Source of the DNA: Bacteroidales bacterium | Lineage (GTDB): Bacteria > Bacteroidota > Bacteroidia > Bacteroidales > UBA932 | Direction: 5' to 3' | Assembly: GCA_024401895.1 (NCBI GenBank) | Contig: JAKSKE010000016.1 | Span: 1 to 35,392 of the forward strand | Length of the DNA stretch: 35,392 nt | Shown here: piece after piece, positions 1-8,115 of the stretch | How the letters are laid out: each line of letters begins with the position of its first letter | Numbering within the stretch: position 1 is the stretch's first letter | The notes under the pieces: model-generated | Seen by the model: the letters and a program-made list of their open reading frames with translations, nothing else | Database searches by the model: none | What the model was told of the DNA's origin: nothing | Position numbers and translations under genes: made by a program

Positions 1-59
1 GTTCAGACTAAGCAAAATCTTTGGATAGTCTCACACGGAACTTTGCAGGTGAGCCGATT

Positions 60-1214
60 TTATTCCAGAATTCCGGTAATATAGATGCTCCTTACAGACT
101 GGCCGGGCGCATTCGAATAAAGATTGACTATGAAAAGATGCTCCCCCGGTTCAAGCCCGGCCGTATTCAGTTCGAAAGACAGGGTCTTCTGTTCTCCTGT
201 GGAGACCTGTTCCACCGGCGCAATGCATCTGAGCCGCGACGACGTAGGTTCAACCTTGTAAAGAAGCAATTTCTTTTTTCCGGTGTTCTTCAATGCAAAA
301 TTGGCTCTCACCGGCGTTCCGGCCCTCTTTTTCCCAAACGAGAAAGTGCTGTTGACAGTCTCCAGCACCGGAGGCGCAGAATAGTCTGAAGCCGAAAAAG
401 ACTCCCGTGTCACCGCCGACACCGCTATGGCCCTGCACCCTTCGGCAAGGTTGCTTGCACTGTCGCTTTCGATGGCCTGCGAGCCAAGGACGGGTTTGGG
501 GGCGACAGCCTTGCCGGTAGATGGCAGACTCTTTCCATTGATCAGCGGGGTCGCATAATAACAGTTCTCTCCCCAGCGTCCGCGGTCCGACTCAACCGTA
601 TATATTAACGTTCCAGTTCCCCGAGCGCGTATCCGTTTTTCTTTCAAGCGGATGGAAAGACCTGGAGAAACGTTTTCAAAATTTACGACAATGGGCCTGG
701 AGGAAATGTTGGCTACCGTTATCTCTCCGGTGCGGGATTCTCCCTGAACCATATTCCCCGCCCTTATTTCACGGTCCCTGAAAGCCAGAGGACCGTAATG
801 CACCGGATAACTGTCCGAGAGCGACATACTCTTGGAACGCACCACCCCGCGAAGATGCAGCACTACGGGTTTTCCCAGGGCCGACACATACACCGTAAGG
901 GTTTTGTCGAAAGGATACGGGCCTTCGTCGTTGGAATACGTGGCGGTTATGTTCCCGTTCTGCCCGGGAGCAATTTCCGCCCTGCTCCAGCGCACTTCCG
1001 TGCAGCCGCAGGAAGAGGCCACCTGATCTATCGTCCAGCCTTTGTCGGAAATATTGGTAAGGACAAAACTGCAGCTCACAGGACCGGAATCCTGCATTAT
1101 GTCTCCAAAATCATAAACGGTCCTGTCGAACCTGACGGCAGCCCCGAAATCGGTCTGAGCCGAGGCCATAACACAGGCGTCCAACAGCAGCATTATACTC
1201 ATCAATCGTTTCAT
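60..1214 (-). CDS. DUF1573 domain protein, secreted
   Basis: This is a protein of about 384 residues starting at the ATG at 1214; an in-frame GTG at 1232 is possible but adds only six residues before an obvious signal peptide (MKRLMSIMLLLDACVMASAQ). After cleavage the first domain matches DUF1573: a phenylalanine-rich start (VYDFGDIMQDSGPVSCSF), then the SSCGCT motif, then APGQNG and a LHLRG ending. Two more beta-sandwich, ASH/Ig-like segments follow, the last including NTGKKKLLLYKVEP. Members of this family are common in Bacteroidota, secreted or lipid-anchored, and mostly without a proven function. There is no lipobox, so I infer a periplasmic protein. It is transcribed divergently from the ferredoxin gene; the 59 bases beyond its stop show nothing recognisable. 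Confidence 0.85.
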   Translation of the reverse strand: MKRLMSIMLLLDACVMASAQTDFGAAVRFDRTVYDFGDIMQDSGPVSCSFVLTNISDKGWTIDQVASSCGCTEVRWSRAEIAPGQNGNITATYSNDEGPYPFDKTLTVYVSALGKPVVLHLRGVVRSKSMSLSDSYPVHYGPLAFRDREIRAGNMVQGESRTGEITVANISSRPIVVNFENVSPGLSIRLKEKRIRARGTGTLIYTVESDRGRWGENCYYATPLINGKSLPSTGKAVAPKPVLGSQAIESDSASNLAEGCRAIAVSAVTRESFSASDYSAPPVLETVNSTFSFGKKRAGTPVRANFALKNTGKKKLLLYKVEPTSSRLRCIAPVEQVSTGEQKTLSFELNTAGLEPGEHLFIVNLYSNAPGQSVRSIYITGILE

Positions 1215-1219
1215 ATCTG

Positions 1220-1227
1220 CAAATGTA
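1220..1227 (-). promoter_or_regulatory. Possible -7 element for the DUF1573 gene
   Basis: The minus strand reads TACATTTG here, matching the Bacteroidota -7 consensus TAnnTTTG. It ends only five bases before the chosen ATG, so a promoter here would give a leaderless or nearly leaderless mRNA. A TTG lies 16 bases upstream rather than the usual 19-20, so the match is imperfect. Confidence 0.35.
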
Positions 1228-1251
1228 ATCACAAAAATCTATCCAACCCTA

Positions 1252-1281
1252 TTGACAAATGGCTAAATTTCCCTAAATTTG
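1252..1281 (+). promoter_or_regulatory. Promoter of the ferredoxin gene
   Basis: TTG at 1252-1254 is followed after exactly 19 bases by TAAATTTG at 1274-1281. This fits the Bacteroidota primary sigma (ABfA) consensus TTG-N19/20-TAnnTTTG. The ATG of the ferredoxin gene follows 26 bases later. Confidence 0.75.
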
Positions 1282-1306
1282 TCCTGCATTATAAAAACAT
1301 TTAATT

Positions 1307-1480
1307 ATGGCATACAAAATCAATCCCGACATTTGTGTAGCCTGTGGCACCTGCCAGGGCGAATGTCCTTCCGGAGCTATCAAGGAAGGTGACGTTTATT
1401 CAATCGACCCCGCTGTTTGCGTAGATTGCGGATCTTGCGCCGACGCTTGTCCCACCGGAGCAATCACTCCTGGTGAATAA
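1307..1480 (+). CDS. 2[4Fe-4S] bacterial-type ferredoxin
   Basis: This is a 57-residue protein starting MAYKINPDICVACGTC. It carries two classic cluster motifs: C10-x2-C13-x2-C16-x3-C20-P and C38-x2-C41-x2-C44-x3-C48-P, with the pseudo-twofold repeat typical of clostridial-type ferredoxins. Such proteins carry low-potential electrons for enzymes such as pyruvate:ferredoxin oxidoreductase and hydrogenases in the cytoplasm of anaerobes. It has its own promoter (1252-1281) and a terminator immediately downstream, so it is a monocistronic unit, consistent with high expression. It is short enough to be missed by length-filtered gene calling. The family is certain; its specific redox partner is not shown by the sequence. 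Confidence 0.96.
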   Translation: MAYKINPDICVACGTCQGECPSGAIKEGDVYSIDPAVCVDCGSCADACPTGAITPGE

Positions 1481-1496
1481 GATATCAACAGAAACT

Positions 1497-1528
1497 TTTT
1501 GCCAGCTCAACGCTGGCATTTTTATTTT
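1497..1528 (+). terminator. Intrinsic terminator after ferredoxin
   Basis: GCCAGC (1501-1506) and GCTGGC (1512-1517) form a perfect 6-bp stem with a 5-nt loop, preceded by a T run and followed by ATTTTTATTTT. It lies 20 bases after the ferredoxin stop and just before the next ATG at 1532. Confidence 0.8.
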
Positions 1529-1531
1529 ATT

Positions 1532-3016
1532 ATGAGAAAACTGACAGCCACAATCCTCACAGCGTTCATAGCATTTTCAGCCGTCGCCCAGCAACTCCCG
1601 AAGAGAGAATTCCGCGGAGCCTGGCTGCACATCGTGGGCAACCAGACAATCAAGACTATGACCACCGACCAGGTAAAGACCTGGATTACCTCTACCCTGG
1701 ACACCCTGCAGAGTATCAACTGCAATGCGGTTGTCTTTCAGGTAAGGCCGCAGGCCGATGCCTTCTATTCGTCTGAACTGGAGCCCTGGACCAGATTCCT
1801 TACAGGAGTGCAGGGACAAGCTCCCAATCCGTACTGGGACCCTCTTCAATTCGCAATAGAAGAATGCCACAAACGTGGAATGGAACTTCACGCCTGGCTC
1901 AACCCCTACCGCGTTACATCCGACGACAAAGAGGTTCTGTGCCCTGAACACCTCTACTTCAAAAAGCCCGGACTCTTTGTAAAATACGGCAAACAGCTCT
2001 ATTTCGACCCCGGCATTCCCGAAGCCAGAGAGCACACCGTCAAAGTCATCCAGGATATCGTTCGCCGCTACGACGTGGATGCAATTCACTTCGACGACTA
2101 TTTCTACCCCTATCCCATTGACGGGAAGGACTTCCCGGACGACGCATCGTTCAAGCAATATTCCAACGGATTCACCGACAAGGGCGACTGGCGAAGGAAC
2201 AACGTTACCCAGCTCATAAAGGAAATCAACGTCGCTATCAAGGAAATCAAGCCCTGGATACGGTTCGGAATATCCCCCTTCGGCATTCACCGCAACAAGA
2301 AACAGGACCCCGAAGGCTCCAACACCAACGGGCTCAGCACCTACGACCAGCTTTATGCCGACATTCCTCTCTGGTGCAAAGAAGGCTACATAGACTACAA
2401 CGTGCCGCAGCTGTACTGGAAAATAGGCCATAAACTCGCCGACTACGAAACTCTCATCAAATGGTGGAACGACGGCAACCTCGGTGCTCATTTCTACGTT
2501 GGTCAGAGCATTGCAACGTTCAAGGAGCCCGACGTAAACAACCCCAGTGAGGACCAGACCGAAGCCAAGATCAAGCTGGTGCGGGAACTGCCGCACGTAG
2601 ATGGAAACATCTGGTGGCCGGGATGGTATTTTTCAAACGGAGCGCACGGCGGAACCACACTTGCAAAGAAGCTGAGAGACAACTACCAGAAGGAACGCGC
2701 CCTCATTCCAGCCTATACCAGAATCGATGCCATTGCCCCCGACCCCGTACAGAAGATTTATTCCAAGGGTCGCAGCATTTACTGGGAGGCTGCCAAGACC
2801 AGCGATCCCCTGCAGGAACCCGGATTCTTTGTGGTTTACCGCTTCCTGAAAGACGAGAAGGTCGATTTCGACAATCCCGAAAGGATTTTCCGCATCACAA
2901 AAGAGACTTCCATCGAAGTTCCGGCCTGCAAGAGCAAACGCACCCACAAGTATTACGTAACAGTCACCGACCACTGCTGGAACGAGAGTATCCCGTCGGC
3001 ACCCGTCGAACTTTAG
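1532..3016 (+). CDS. Family 10-like glycosyl hydrolase (DUF187/GHL10), secreted
   Basis: This is a 494-residue protein. I chose the ATG at 1532 because it begins a clear signal peptide (MRKLTATILTAFIAFSAVAQ); the longer frame would start inside the preceding terminator hairpin. The mature N terminus, REFRGAWLHIVGNQT, and the following NAVVFQVRPQADAFY, WDPLQFAIEECHKRGMELHA and YDVDAIHFDDYFYPY segments are hallmarks of the DUF187/GHL10 TIM barrel. Acidic residues in the HFDDYF strand are candidates for catalysis. After about residue 400 a C-terminal fibronectin-III-like segment follows (residues near SKGRSIYWEAA to the end). Related proteins are thought to act on polysaccharide or peptidoglycan-linked glycans, but the substrate cannot be read here. 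The signal peptide has no lipobox. Confidence 0.88.
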   Translation: MRKLTATILTAFIAFSAVAQQLPKREFRGAWLHIVGNQTIKTMTTDQVKTWITSTLDTLQSINCNAVVFQVRPQADAFYSSELEPWTRFLTGVQGQAPNPYWDPLQFAIEECHKRGMELHAWLNPYRVTSDDKEVLCPEHLYFKKPGLFVKYGKQLYFDPGIPEAREHTVKVIQDIVRRYDVDAIHFDDYFYPYPIDGKDFPDDASFKQYSNGFTDKGDWRRNNVTQLIKEINVAIKEIKPWIRFGISPFGIHRNKKQDPEGSNTNGLSTYDQLYADIPLWCKEGYIDYNVPQLYWKIGHKLADYETLIKWWNDGNLGAHFYVGQSIATFKEPDVNNPSEDQTEAKIKLVRELPHVDGNIWWPGWYFSNGAHGGTTLAKKLRDNYQKERALIPAYTRIDAIAPDPVQKIYSKGRSIYWEAAKTSDPLQEPGFFVVYRFLKDEKVDFDNPERIFRITKETSIEVPACKSKRTHKYYVTVTDHCWNESIPSAPVEL

Positions 3017-3029
3017 AACTTGAAAATCA

Positions 3030-3059
3030 TTGATTTTTAAGAAATAATGACTATATTTG
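3030..3059 (+). promoter_or_regulatory. Promoter of the rpsF-rpsR-rplI operon
   Basis: TTG at 3030-3032, 19 bases, then TATATTTG at 3052-3059: a full match to the Bacteroidota vegetative promoter. It leaves a leader of about 50 nt before rpsF. Confidence 0.78.
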
Positions 3060-3060
3060 C

Positions 3061-3087
3061 AGCCCTTTGGATTGTTTCCATTGGGCT
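3061..3087 (+). promoter_or_regulatory. Possible 5' leader hairpin of rpsF
   Basis: AGCCC (3061-3065) can pair with GGGCT (3083-3087) and TGG (3068-3070) with CCA (3078-3080), separated by a U-U internal loop. It lies at or just after the expected transcription start. In several phyla an S6:S18-binding leader controls rpsF-rpsR; whether this hairpin does the same is inference. The CCG trinucleotide of the described S6:S18 motif is not evident. Confidence 0.35.
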
Positions 3088-3115
3088 ACAATTTTTTAAT
3101 TAATTAAAATTCAAG

Positions 3116-3532
3116 ATGTTAAAACAGTACGAAACCGTTTTCATTGCAACTCCCGTTTTGTCTGATGCTCAGATGAAGGAAGCGGTTGCCAAGTACACAA
3201 CTCTCATCAAGGACAATGGAGGAGAGATTGTGTCAGAAGAGGACTGGGGTCTCAAGCAGCTTGCATACCCCATCCAGCACAAGACATCAGGATTCTATTA
3301 CCTGATTGAATTCAAGGCTGCTCCCGAGTTCGTAGCAACTCTGGAGACCCAGTATCACCGTGACGAGCGCATTCTCCGCTATCTCACAGTCGCTCTCGAC
3401 AAGAATGCAGTAGCATACGCCGAGCATCGCCGTCAGGTTCGCGCAGGCAAGGCCGCTGCCGCCAAGGAAGAGCCCCAGCCTGTAAAAGAAGAGGAAGTTA
3501 CAGTTGAACCCAAAGAAAATGAGGAGGCATAA
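3116..3532 (+). CDS. rpsF: 30S ribosomal protein S6
   Basis: This is a 138-residue S6. The N terminus [20 protein letters not shown], the central [20 protein letters not shown] and the [13 protein letters not shown] strand are the conserved S6 core. S6 binds the central domain of 16S rRNA together with S18. The last 30 or so residues form a charged, Glu/Lys/Ala-rich tail ([20 protein letters not shown]), longer than in E. coli and common in Bacteroidota. It is the first gene of a three-gene operon: rpsR begins 2 bases after its stop. There is no ssb between rpsF and rpsR, unlike in Firmicutes. Confidence 0.97.
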   Translation: MLKQYETVFIATPVLSDAQMKEAVAKYTTLIKDNGGEIVSEEDWGLKQLAYPIQHKTSGFYYLIEFKAAPEFVATLETQYHRDERILRYLTVALDKNAVAYAEHRRQVRAGKAAAAKEEPQPVKEEEVTVEPKENEEA

Positions 3533-3534
3533 TT

Positions 3535-3801
3535 ATGGCAGAGAATAATGAAATCCGTTATCTGAATCCCCCTACCGTAGAGGTTCGCAAAAAGAAATAC
3601 TGCCGCTTCAAGAAAGCCGGTATCAAATACGTAGATTACAAGGACGCAGAGTTCCTCAAGAAATTCCTCAACGAGCAGGGTAAGATTCTTCCCCGCCGCA
3701 TTACAGGAACTTCTCTCAAATTCCAGCGCAAGGTTGCCCAGGCTATCAAGCGTGCCCGTTCCCTCGCGTTGCTTCCTTATGTTACTGACCTCCTTAAATA
3801 A
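3535..3801 (+). CDS. rpsR: 30S ribosomal protein S18
   Basis: This 88-residue protein carries the conserved S18 core: [20 protein letters not shown], then [20 protein letters not shown] and [12 protein letters not shown]18 forms a heterodimer with S6 on the 30S platform. A basic [11 protein letters not shown] stretch near residue 20 precedes the core; its single Cys does not look like part of a zinc site. Spacing to rpsF is 2 bases, and rplI begins 9 bases downstream, indicating cotranscription. Confidence 0.97.
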   Translation: MAENNEIRYLNPPTVEVRKKKYCRFKKAGIKYVDYKDAEFLKKFLNEQGKILPRRITGTSLKFQRKVAQAIKRARSLALLPYVTDLLK

Positions 3802-3810
3802 TTGAGAGCT

Positions 3811-4251
3811 ATGAAAATCATACTTAAGAAAGAAGTTGCAAATCTCGGAGATCCGGGTGATATCGTAGAAGTTAAAACTGGTTATGCTCTCAATTATCTG
3901 GTGCCTCAGGGAATGGCTACCGTAGCTACTCCTTCTGCCATCAAGCAGCACGAGGAGACACTCCGTCAGAGAGCTCACAAAGAAGCTAAGATTGTTGCCG
4001 ACGCTCAGGCTCAGGCAGCTCAGATAAGCGCTGTAGAAGTTAAGGTTATTGCCAAGGCCGGCGAGAGCGGAAAGCTCTACGGTGCAGTTACCTCTGCTCA
4101 GGTTGCAGAAAGCCTTGCTCAAAGCGGTATTCAGGTTGACAAGAAGAATGTCACTGTTCCCGAAATCAAGGAGCACGGTGAGTACGAGGCTAAGGTTAAG
4201 TGCTACAAGGGTGTTTTCGCAACTGTAAAAGTTGTGGTTGCCGCCGAGTAA
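3811..4251 (+). CDS. rplI: 50S ribosomal protein L9
   Basis: This is a 146-residue L9 starting at the ATG at 3811 (MKIILKKEVANLGDPGDIVE). An upstream in-frame TTG at 3802 abuts the rpsR stop and is an unlikely start. The N-terminal rRNA-binding domain includes VKTGYALNYLVPQGMA. A long connecting helix (about residues 45-75) leads to a C-terminal domain containing GKLYGAVTSAQVAESL. L9 bridges ribosomes at the base of the L1 stalk. It is the last gene of the operon, followed by a strong terminator. Confidence 0.97.
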   Translation: MKIILKKEVANLGDPGDIVEVKTGYALNYLVPQGMATVATPSAIKQHEETLRQRAHKEAKIVADAQAQAAQISAVEVKVIAKAGESGKLYGAVTSAQVAESLAQSGIQVDKKNVTVPEIKEHGEYEAKVKCYKGVFATVKVVVAAE

Positions 4252-4271
4252 TCCTTATCGACACATAAAGA

Positions 4272-4318
4272 AGAGGCCGACTCCAAGTCCGAACGGACTT
4301 TTTGAGCCGGCCTCTCTC
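4272..4318 (+). terminator. Terminator of the rpsF-rpsR-rplI operon
   Basis: AGAGGCCG (4272-4279) pairs with CGGCCTCT (4308-4315), and the enclosed sequence contains a second perfect palindrome (4285-4300, AAGTCC-GAAC-GGACTT) followed by a T run. The nested arrangement, 20 bases after the rplI stop, looks like an operon-end hairpin. Confidence 0.75.
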
Positions 4319-4401
4319 ATTTCGGGGCACTGTGCGTGAAGCATCCCGAAGATTTCTCCGGCATAATGTCAATAATCAAATCGGTCAGAGAAGTGGAGGT
4401 T

Positions 4402-5469
4402 ATGAAGAAATTTTGTGTTGCAATTATTATCTTTTTGGTATCTACGATTCTTGCCACGTGGATAATGTTCGGCCCCCTTGTAAAGGGAGCAATGTCGGTC
4501 AAGCAATTGGATGAGGGTATCTATTATCTTGAATTTTCCGGAGATGACGGATTCGACGAATTTCTTGACCGTGGAGGTGCTGCCGATGCCTCAGACCTTG
4601 CCGTTTACTTTGCTGAATTTATATCCCGCGGTTTCTTAAAACAGCCTGCGGCAAAGCCACAGAAGCAAGATTTCGGATGTTCTACAATGGCTGTTGTCAC
4701 AACTGACGGCACAAGACTTATGGGCCGAAATTTCGACTGGCAGAACTGCCAGTGCATAATTTCAAAAGTAAATCCCAAAGGCGGATACAGATACATCTCC
4801 GCATTCAATCCCGATTTCTTCGGGTTTGGTCCGGACTGGAAGCCGGAAAGGTTCACAAACCAGTATCTTGCCCTCGCCACCCTGTTCGCAGCGCTCGATG
4901 GTGTGAATGAAAAAGGCCTGGCCGTCGCAGACCTTACTGCCGGGGAGAATTCAGAGACTCATCAGAATAACGGTAAACCGGATTTAACCACAACCTGCGC
5001 CATCAAATACCTGCTAAAAACCGCCGCCTCCGTGGATGAGGCTGTCACTCTTTTGGAAGGAATCGATTTTCATTCAGACATTGGGAATCTGCACCATCTG
5101 TCAATCTCCGATGCTTCAGGCCGAAGCGTGGTTGTAGAATGGGTCGGGGAGAAAATGGTGGTAACGGATACACCGATAGTCACCAATCACTATCTGTGCC
5201 CTGAAAATTTTGGTGCCGGACGTAACGAAGGCGATTGCCGTTTCGAGGGACTTCAAACAATCCGAGACTCTCTGGGTACCTCGATAGATATAGCACAGTT
5301 GCTGGAGGCAATGTCTTCTGTCTGGCAGTTCTGGGGACAGGAGCCGGTCACCAACGGAGGAACGCAATGGACGGCATTGTTCAACCTCACAAATCCAAGC
5401 GCCGATTACATCTGGCAGTGCGATACCACAAAACGATTCCACTTTGACTTATTGAACACACGCAAGTGA
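4402..5469 (+). CDS. Ntn-type linear amide C-N hydrolase, membrane-anchored
   Basis: This is a 355-residue protein starting at the ATG at 4402 (MKKFCVAIIIFLVSTILA). The in-frame ATG at 4336 would put 22 polar residues before an evident N-terminal membrane segment. After an extension of about 70 residues comes the diagnostic block FGCSTMAVVTTDGTRLMGRN followed by FDW, with the expected nucleophile Cys at about 93. This resembles choloylglycine hydrolase and the C45/acyl-CoA:6-APA acyltransferase families, which cut linear amide bonds such as N-acyl amino acids, bile salts or penicillin side chains. Autocleavage before Cys93 would be expected from family knowledge. Later conserved pieces include GVNEKGLAVADL, the TTTCAIKYLLKTA helix and SASGRS-like ISDASGRSVVVEW. 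The substrate cannot be assigned. Confidence 0.8.
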   Translation: MKKFCVAIIIFLVSTILATWIMFGPLVKGAMSVKQLDEGIYYLEFSGDDGFDEFLDRGGAADASDLAVYFAEFISRGFLKQPAAKPQKQDFGCSTMAVVTTDGTRLMGRNFDWQNCQCIISKVNPKGGYRYISAFNPDFFGFGPDWKPERFTNQYLALATLFAALDGVNEKGLAVADLTAGENSETHQNNGKPDLTTTCAIKYLLKTAASVDEAVTLLEGIDFHSDIGNLHHLSISDASGRSVVVEWVGEKMVVTDTPIVTNHYLCPENFGAGRNEGDCRFEGLQTIRDSLGTSIDIAQLLEAMSSVWQFWGQEPVTNGGTQWTALFNLTNPSADYIWQCDTTKRFHFDLLNTRK

Positions 5470-5517
5470 CAGGCATCAGAGCGTTTTCAGAAGTACTTTA
5501 CAATCAACAATTTATAG

Positions 5518-5551
5518 AAATCCCTTCCGCATTCTGGTGGAAGGGATTTTC
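5518..5551. terminator. Bidirectional terminator between convergent genes
   Basis: AAATCCCTTCC (5518-5528) and GGAAGGGATTT (5539-5549) form a perfect 11-bp stem with a 10-nt loop; the A/T ends give U tracts in both directions. It lies 49 bases after the Ntn hydrolase stop and can also stop leftward transcription from the SDR operon. Confidence 0.8.
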
Positions 5552-5599
5552 ACAACTCACTGACTATCAGCCATTCTCAAACACGGCCTCTTGTTGTAT

Positions 5600-5850
5600 G
5601 TATCCACTTTGCGAAAGCTTAATGGAGCCTGCGGGTCAAGGGCCTTCGGACCGGTACGCACCTGTCGGTGCTATCCCTCCTACGCCTTCGGCGCAGGCAC
5701 CTCCCGTTCACGAAGCCACGGGCGGCTACGCCGTCCGAAGGCCCTTGACCCGCAGGCTGCAAAGTCCCGACGGACGATACACCATCGTATTGCAAAAAGT
5801 TGCGCAGACGCGAGTAACTCGCGTGTGCAACAGCGGCAAAAAGGGACTAG
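5600..5850. repeat. Structured non-coding element with a 26-bp inverted repeat
   Basis: This gene-free stretch holds two abutting hairpin modules. Module A: 5626-5651 and 5733-5758 are perfect inverted repeats (26 bp) enclosing about 81 bases that themselves contain short palindromes such as CGCCTTCGGCG (5683-5693). Module B: AGTCCC (5763-5768) pairs with GGGACT (5843-5848), enclosing a second long stem with ACGCGAG-TAA-CTCGCGT at its tip (about 5799-5831). Module B runs into the stop codon of the SDR gene. The GC content and perfect arms suggest a dispersed palindromic repeat (REP-like or MITE-like) or a structured RNA. No reverse transcriptase or transposase is nearby. Open frames across it look like artefacts of the palindrome. 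Confidence 0.6.
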
Positions 5851-6641
5851 AGCTTGTAGTAGCTGGAGAGGATGGAGGCGAACCAGCTGGCAGGGAGGAG
5901 CTTTTTCAAGGTTACAGAAAGCCTCTGCTCAAAGGTCGAAATTATATAACTGTACGCCGGATTCTTTTTCTTTACAATGGCCGAAATTTTTCCTGCCAGA
6001 TATTCAGGCTTAAGGCCGGTGGTTTCGTCCTTCTCTATTCTTGCAAGTGAAGCCGCATAGCTGGGGTAGGCCTTGTGAGCTTCGGGGTCGGACACACTCT
6101 TGCGCTGAGCAGTGAATCGGGTGGCAAAATCGCCAGGCTCTATGACTACAACCTTCACTCCGCTCTTGCGCAACTCCAATCTCAAAGATTCGCAATAGCC
6201 TTCGATGGCGAATTTGGAAGCCGAATACAGCCCCTGGAACGGAAGTCCCATAAGCCCGCCTATTGAGCTGAAGCAAATGATTTTGCCATAGCCCTGCGCG
6301 CGCATTACAGGAACCACGTAGTGCAGAAACCGCACCATCCCCATCCAGTTGACGTCCATCTGGTACCGGGCATCTTCCAGAGACGAAAATTCCAGCGGGC
6401 CACCGATTCCCATACCGGCGTTATTAATAAAAACGTCTATCCGGCCCTCGGCCTCAATTACCTTATTTACCGCAGCTTCCACCTCGACTGTGTCGGTGGC
6501 GTCGGCCTTGATGTAATTTACGCCGGAAATAAACTCCGTGGCACGGCGGTGTGTCCCGTAAACAACGTGGCCGTCGGCGGAAAGCCTCTCGGCCATAGCC
6601 TTTCCGAAACCGGAAGTTATGCCTGTGATAAGTATTACCAT
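5847..6641 (-). CDS. Short-chain dehydrogenase/reductase (SDR)
   Basis: This is a 264-residue classical SDR. It shows TGITSGFG at residues 6-13 (the TGxxxGxG nucleotide-binding loop), the NNAG motif at 73-76, Ser125/126, and the catalytic YSASK with Tyr139 and Lys143. A basic pair (H31-R32) after the second beta strand would favour NADP(H). It reduces or oxidises a carbonyl/alcohol; the substrate is unknown. The C terminus (TFEQRLSVTLKKLLPASWFA) is amphipathic and could touch membranes, and similar proteins are often annotated as generic oxidoreductases. It is the last gene of a probable minus-strand operon, 18 bases after pepD. Confidence 0.9.
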   Translation of the reverse strand: MVILITGITSGFGKAMAERLSADGHVVYGTHRRATEFISGVNYIKADATDTVEVEAAVNKVIEAEGRIDVFINNAGMGIGGPLEFSSLEDARYQMDVNWMGMVRFLHYVVPVMRAQGYGKIICFSSIGGLMGLPFQGLYSASKFAIEGYCESLRLELRKSGVKVVVIEPGDFATRFTAQRKSVSDPEAHKAYPSYAASLARIEKDETTGLKPEYLAGKISAIVKKKNPAYSYIISTFEQRLSVTLKKLLPASWFASILSSYYKL

Positions 6642-6659
6642 AAAGTCGTTGCTGATTTT

Positions 6660-8111
6660 CTACTTTTCAGGTATCTGAAGCAGAATTTCCTTCAGGAATT
6701 CCCAGCTCTTCTCTACCGAAGGAATATAGCATCTTTCGTCGGGCGAGTGAGGATACCTGATTGTGGGTCCTATGGATATCATCTCCCAATTGGGATAATT
6801 TGCTCCCATAATAGCGCACTCAAGTCCACCGTGAGTTGCCATTACATTCATAGATTTGCCGAATTTTCCAGTGTAGATTCCATTCAGCAGCCCTATGAGT
6901 TCGCTCTTGGGGTTGGGTTTCCATCCGGAATAACCACCTCTGAATGAAACCTTTGCGCCTGCCATCTCAAAAATGAAACGAACCTTTTCGGCAAGTTCGG
7001 CCTTAGCTTCGTCAATGGCGCTTCTCATAAGGGAGTGAACCGTAATCTTTCCTTTTTCTGTACGGACGATGGCCATATTGATGGATGTCTCGGTAAGACC
7101 CTTCATACTCTGGCTCATACGTATTACATTCGAAGGACAGGCCATAAGGGCCTTGAGCAGGTTGAGGGAAACGGTGTGCTCTATGAAACGGCCGGCATTA
7201 CGGGTCTTTTCGATAGCGAATTCCATATTGGGATCGCTTTCCTTGTATATATCCTTGGAATTGGCGAGACGTTCCTTTACGGCGGCAATGATTCCCTTCT
7301 CCTTTCCCTTAGGAACGAGGAATTCAACCTCGGCCTCGAAAGGAATGGCATTGCGGAGGCTGCCTCCGGTGAATTTAACAATCTCCACTCCCTTCTTCTC
7401 CACCACAGCCACCAGGGCGTTGGCGGCAACTTTGTTTGCATTTGCCCTGTAAAGAGAGATATCCATTCCGGAATGGCCCCCCTGGAGTCCCTTCACCGTG
7501 AGCTTATAGGCCGACATACCGGCGGCACGGGCAGTCTTGTATTTGAAAACGGCCTCGGCGTCGAGTCCACCTGCACATCCTATGCACAGTTCCTCCTCGT
7601 CCTCGGAATCGAGGTTCAGCAATATATCTCCCTTAAGCACCCCGGCCTTCAGAGACTTCGCGCCGGTCATACCGGTTTCCTCGTCGTAGGTGACAAGCAC
7701 CTCGATGGGGCCGTGCTGAATGTCCTTGGATTCGGCAACCGACATTGCGAGAGCTACTCCCAGACCGTTGTCGGCCCCCAGGGTAGTACCGTTGGCAGTA
7801 AGCCAGTCTCCATCGACAATAGTCTCAATGGGGTCGGTAAGAAAATCGTGGGCAGAAGAAGCTATCTTTTGGGGAACCATATCCATATGGCCCTGGAGTA
7901 TTACCGTCTTGCGGTTCTCGAACCCGGGTGTGGCGGGAATCCTCATAATAACGTTTCCAGTGTCATCGACACAAGTGTCGATGGAATGTTCTTTGCCCCA
8001 CTGCAGAAGGAAAGCGCGAACTTTTTCTTCGTGCTTGGAAGGGCGTGGCTGTCTGGTAAGCAGATAGAAATTGTTCCAGACAATGGCAGGTTTCAATTCT
8101 TTGATTGTCAT
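6660..8111 (-). CDS. pepD: Aminoacyl-histidine dipeptidase (Xaa-His dipeptidase)
   Basis: This 483-residue protein begins at the ATG at 8111 (MTIKELKPAIVWNNFYLLTR); a longer frame to 8183 would run back into the upstream acyltransferase gene. It is an M20-family, di-zinc dipeptidase of the PepD type. Visible metal and catalytic residues are H75 and D77 (GHMDMV), D114 (GADNGLGVA), E144/E145 (YDEETGMTG), D168 (NLDSEDEEE) and the later GLQGGHSGMDI lid-domain motif. It should cleave dipeptides, including Xaa-His, in the cytoplasm. It begins 4 bases after the stop of the acyltransferase gene, so the two are probably cotranscribed. Length is typical for PepD (about 485). Confidence 0.94.
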   Translation of the reverse strand: MTIKELKPAIVWNNFYLLTRQPRPSKHEEKVRAFLLQWGKEHSIDTCVDDTGNVIMRIPATPGFENRKTVILQGHMDMVPQKIASSAHDFLTDPIETIVDGDWLTANGTTLGADNGLGVALAMSVAESKDIQHGPIEVLVTYDEETGMTGAKSLKAGVLKGDILLNLDSEDEEELCIGCAGGLDAEAVFKYKTARAAGMSAYKLTVKGLQGGHSGMDISLYRANANKVAANALVAVVEKKGVEIVKFTGGSLRNAIPFEAEVEFLVPKGKEKGIIAAVKERLANSKDIYKESDPNMEFAIEKTRNAGRFIEHTVSLNLLKALMACPSNVIRMSQSMKGLTETSINMAIVRTEKGKITVHSLMRSAIDEAKAELAEKVRFIFEMAGAKVSFRGGYSGWKPNPKSELIGLLNGIYTGKFGKSMNVMATHGGLECAIMGANYPNWEMISIGPTIRYPHSPDERCYIPSVEKSWEFLKEILLQIPEK

Positions 8112-8115
8112 ATTG

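Noticed and set aside
5600-5850. Retron msr-msd or group II intron fragment
   Set aside because: Strong stems fit, but no reverse transcriptase, maturase or conserved intron domain V sequence is near.
5466-6050. Open frames across the 5600-5850 structured element
   Set aside because: They run through palindromes and into the antisense of the SDR gene, with no start signal or recognisable domain.
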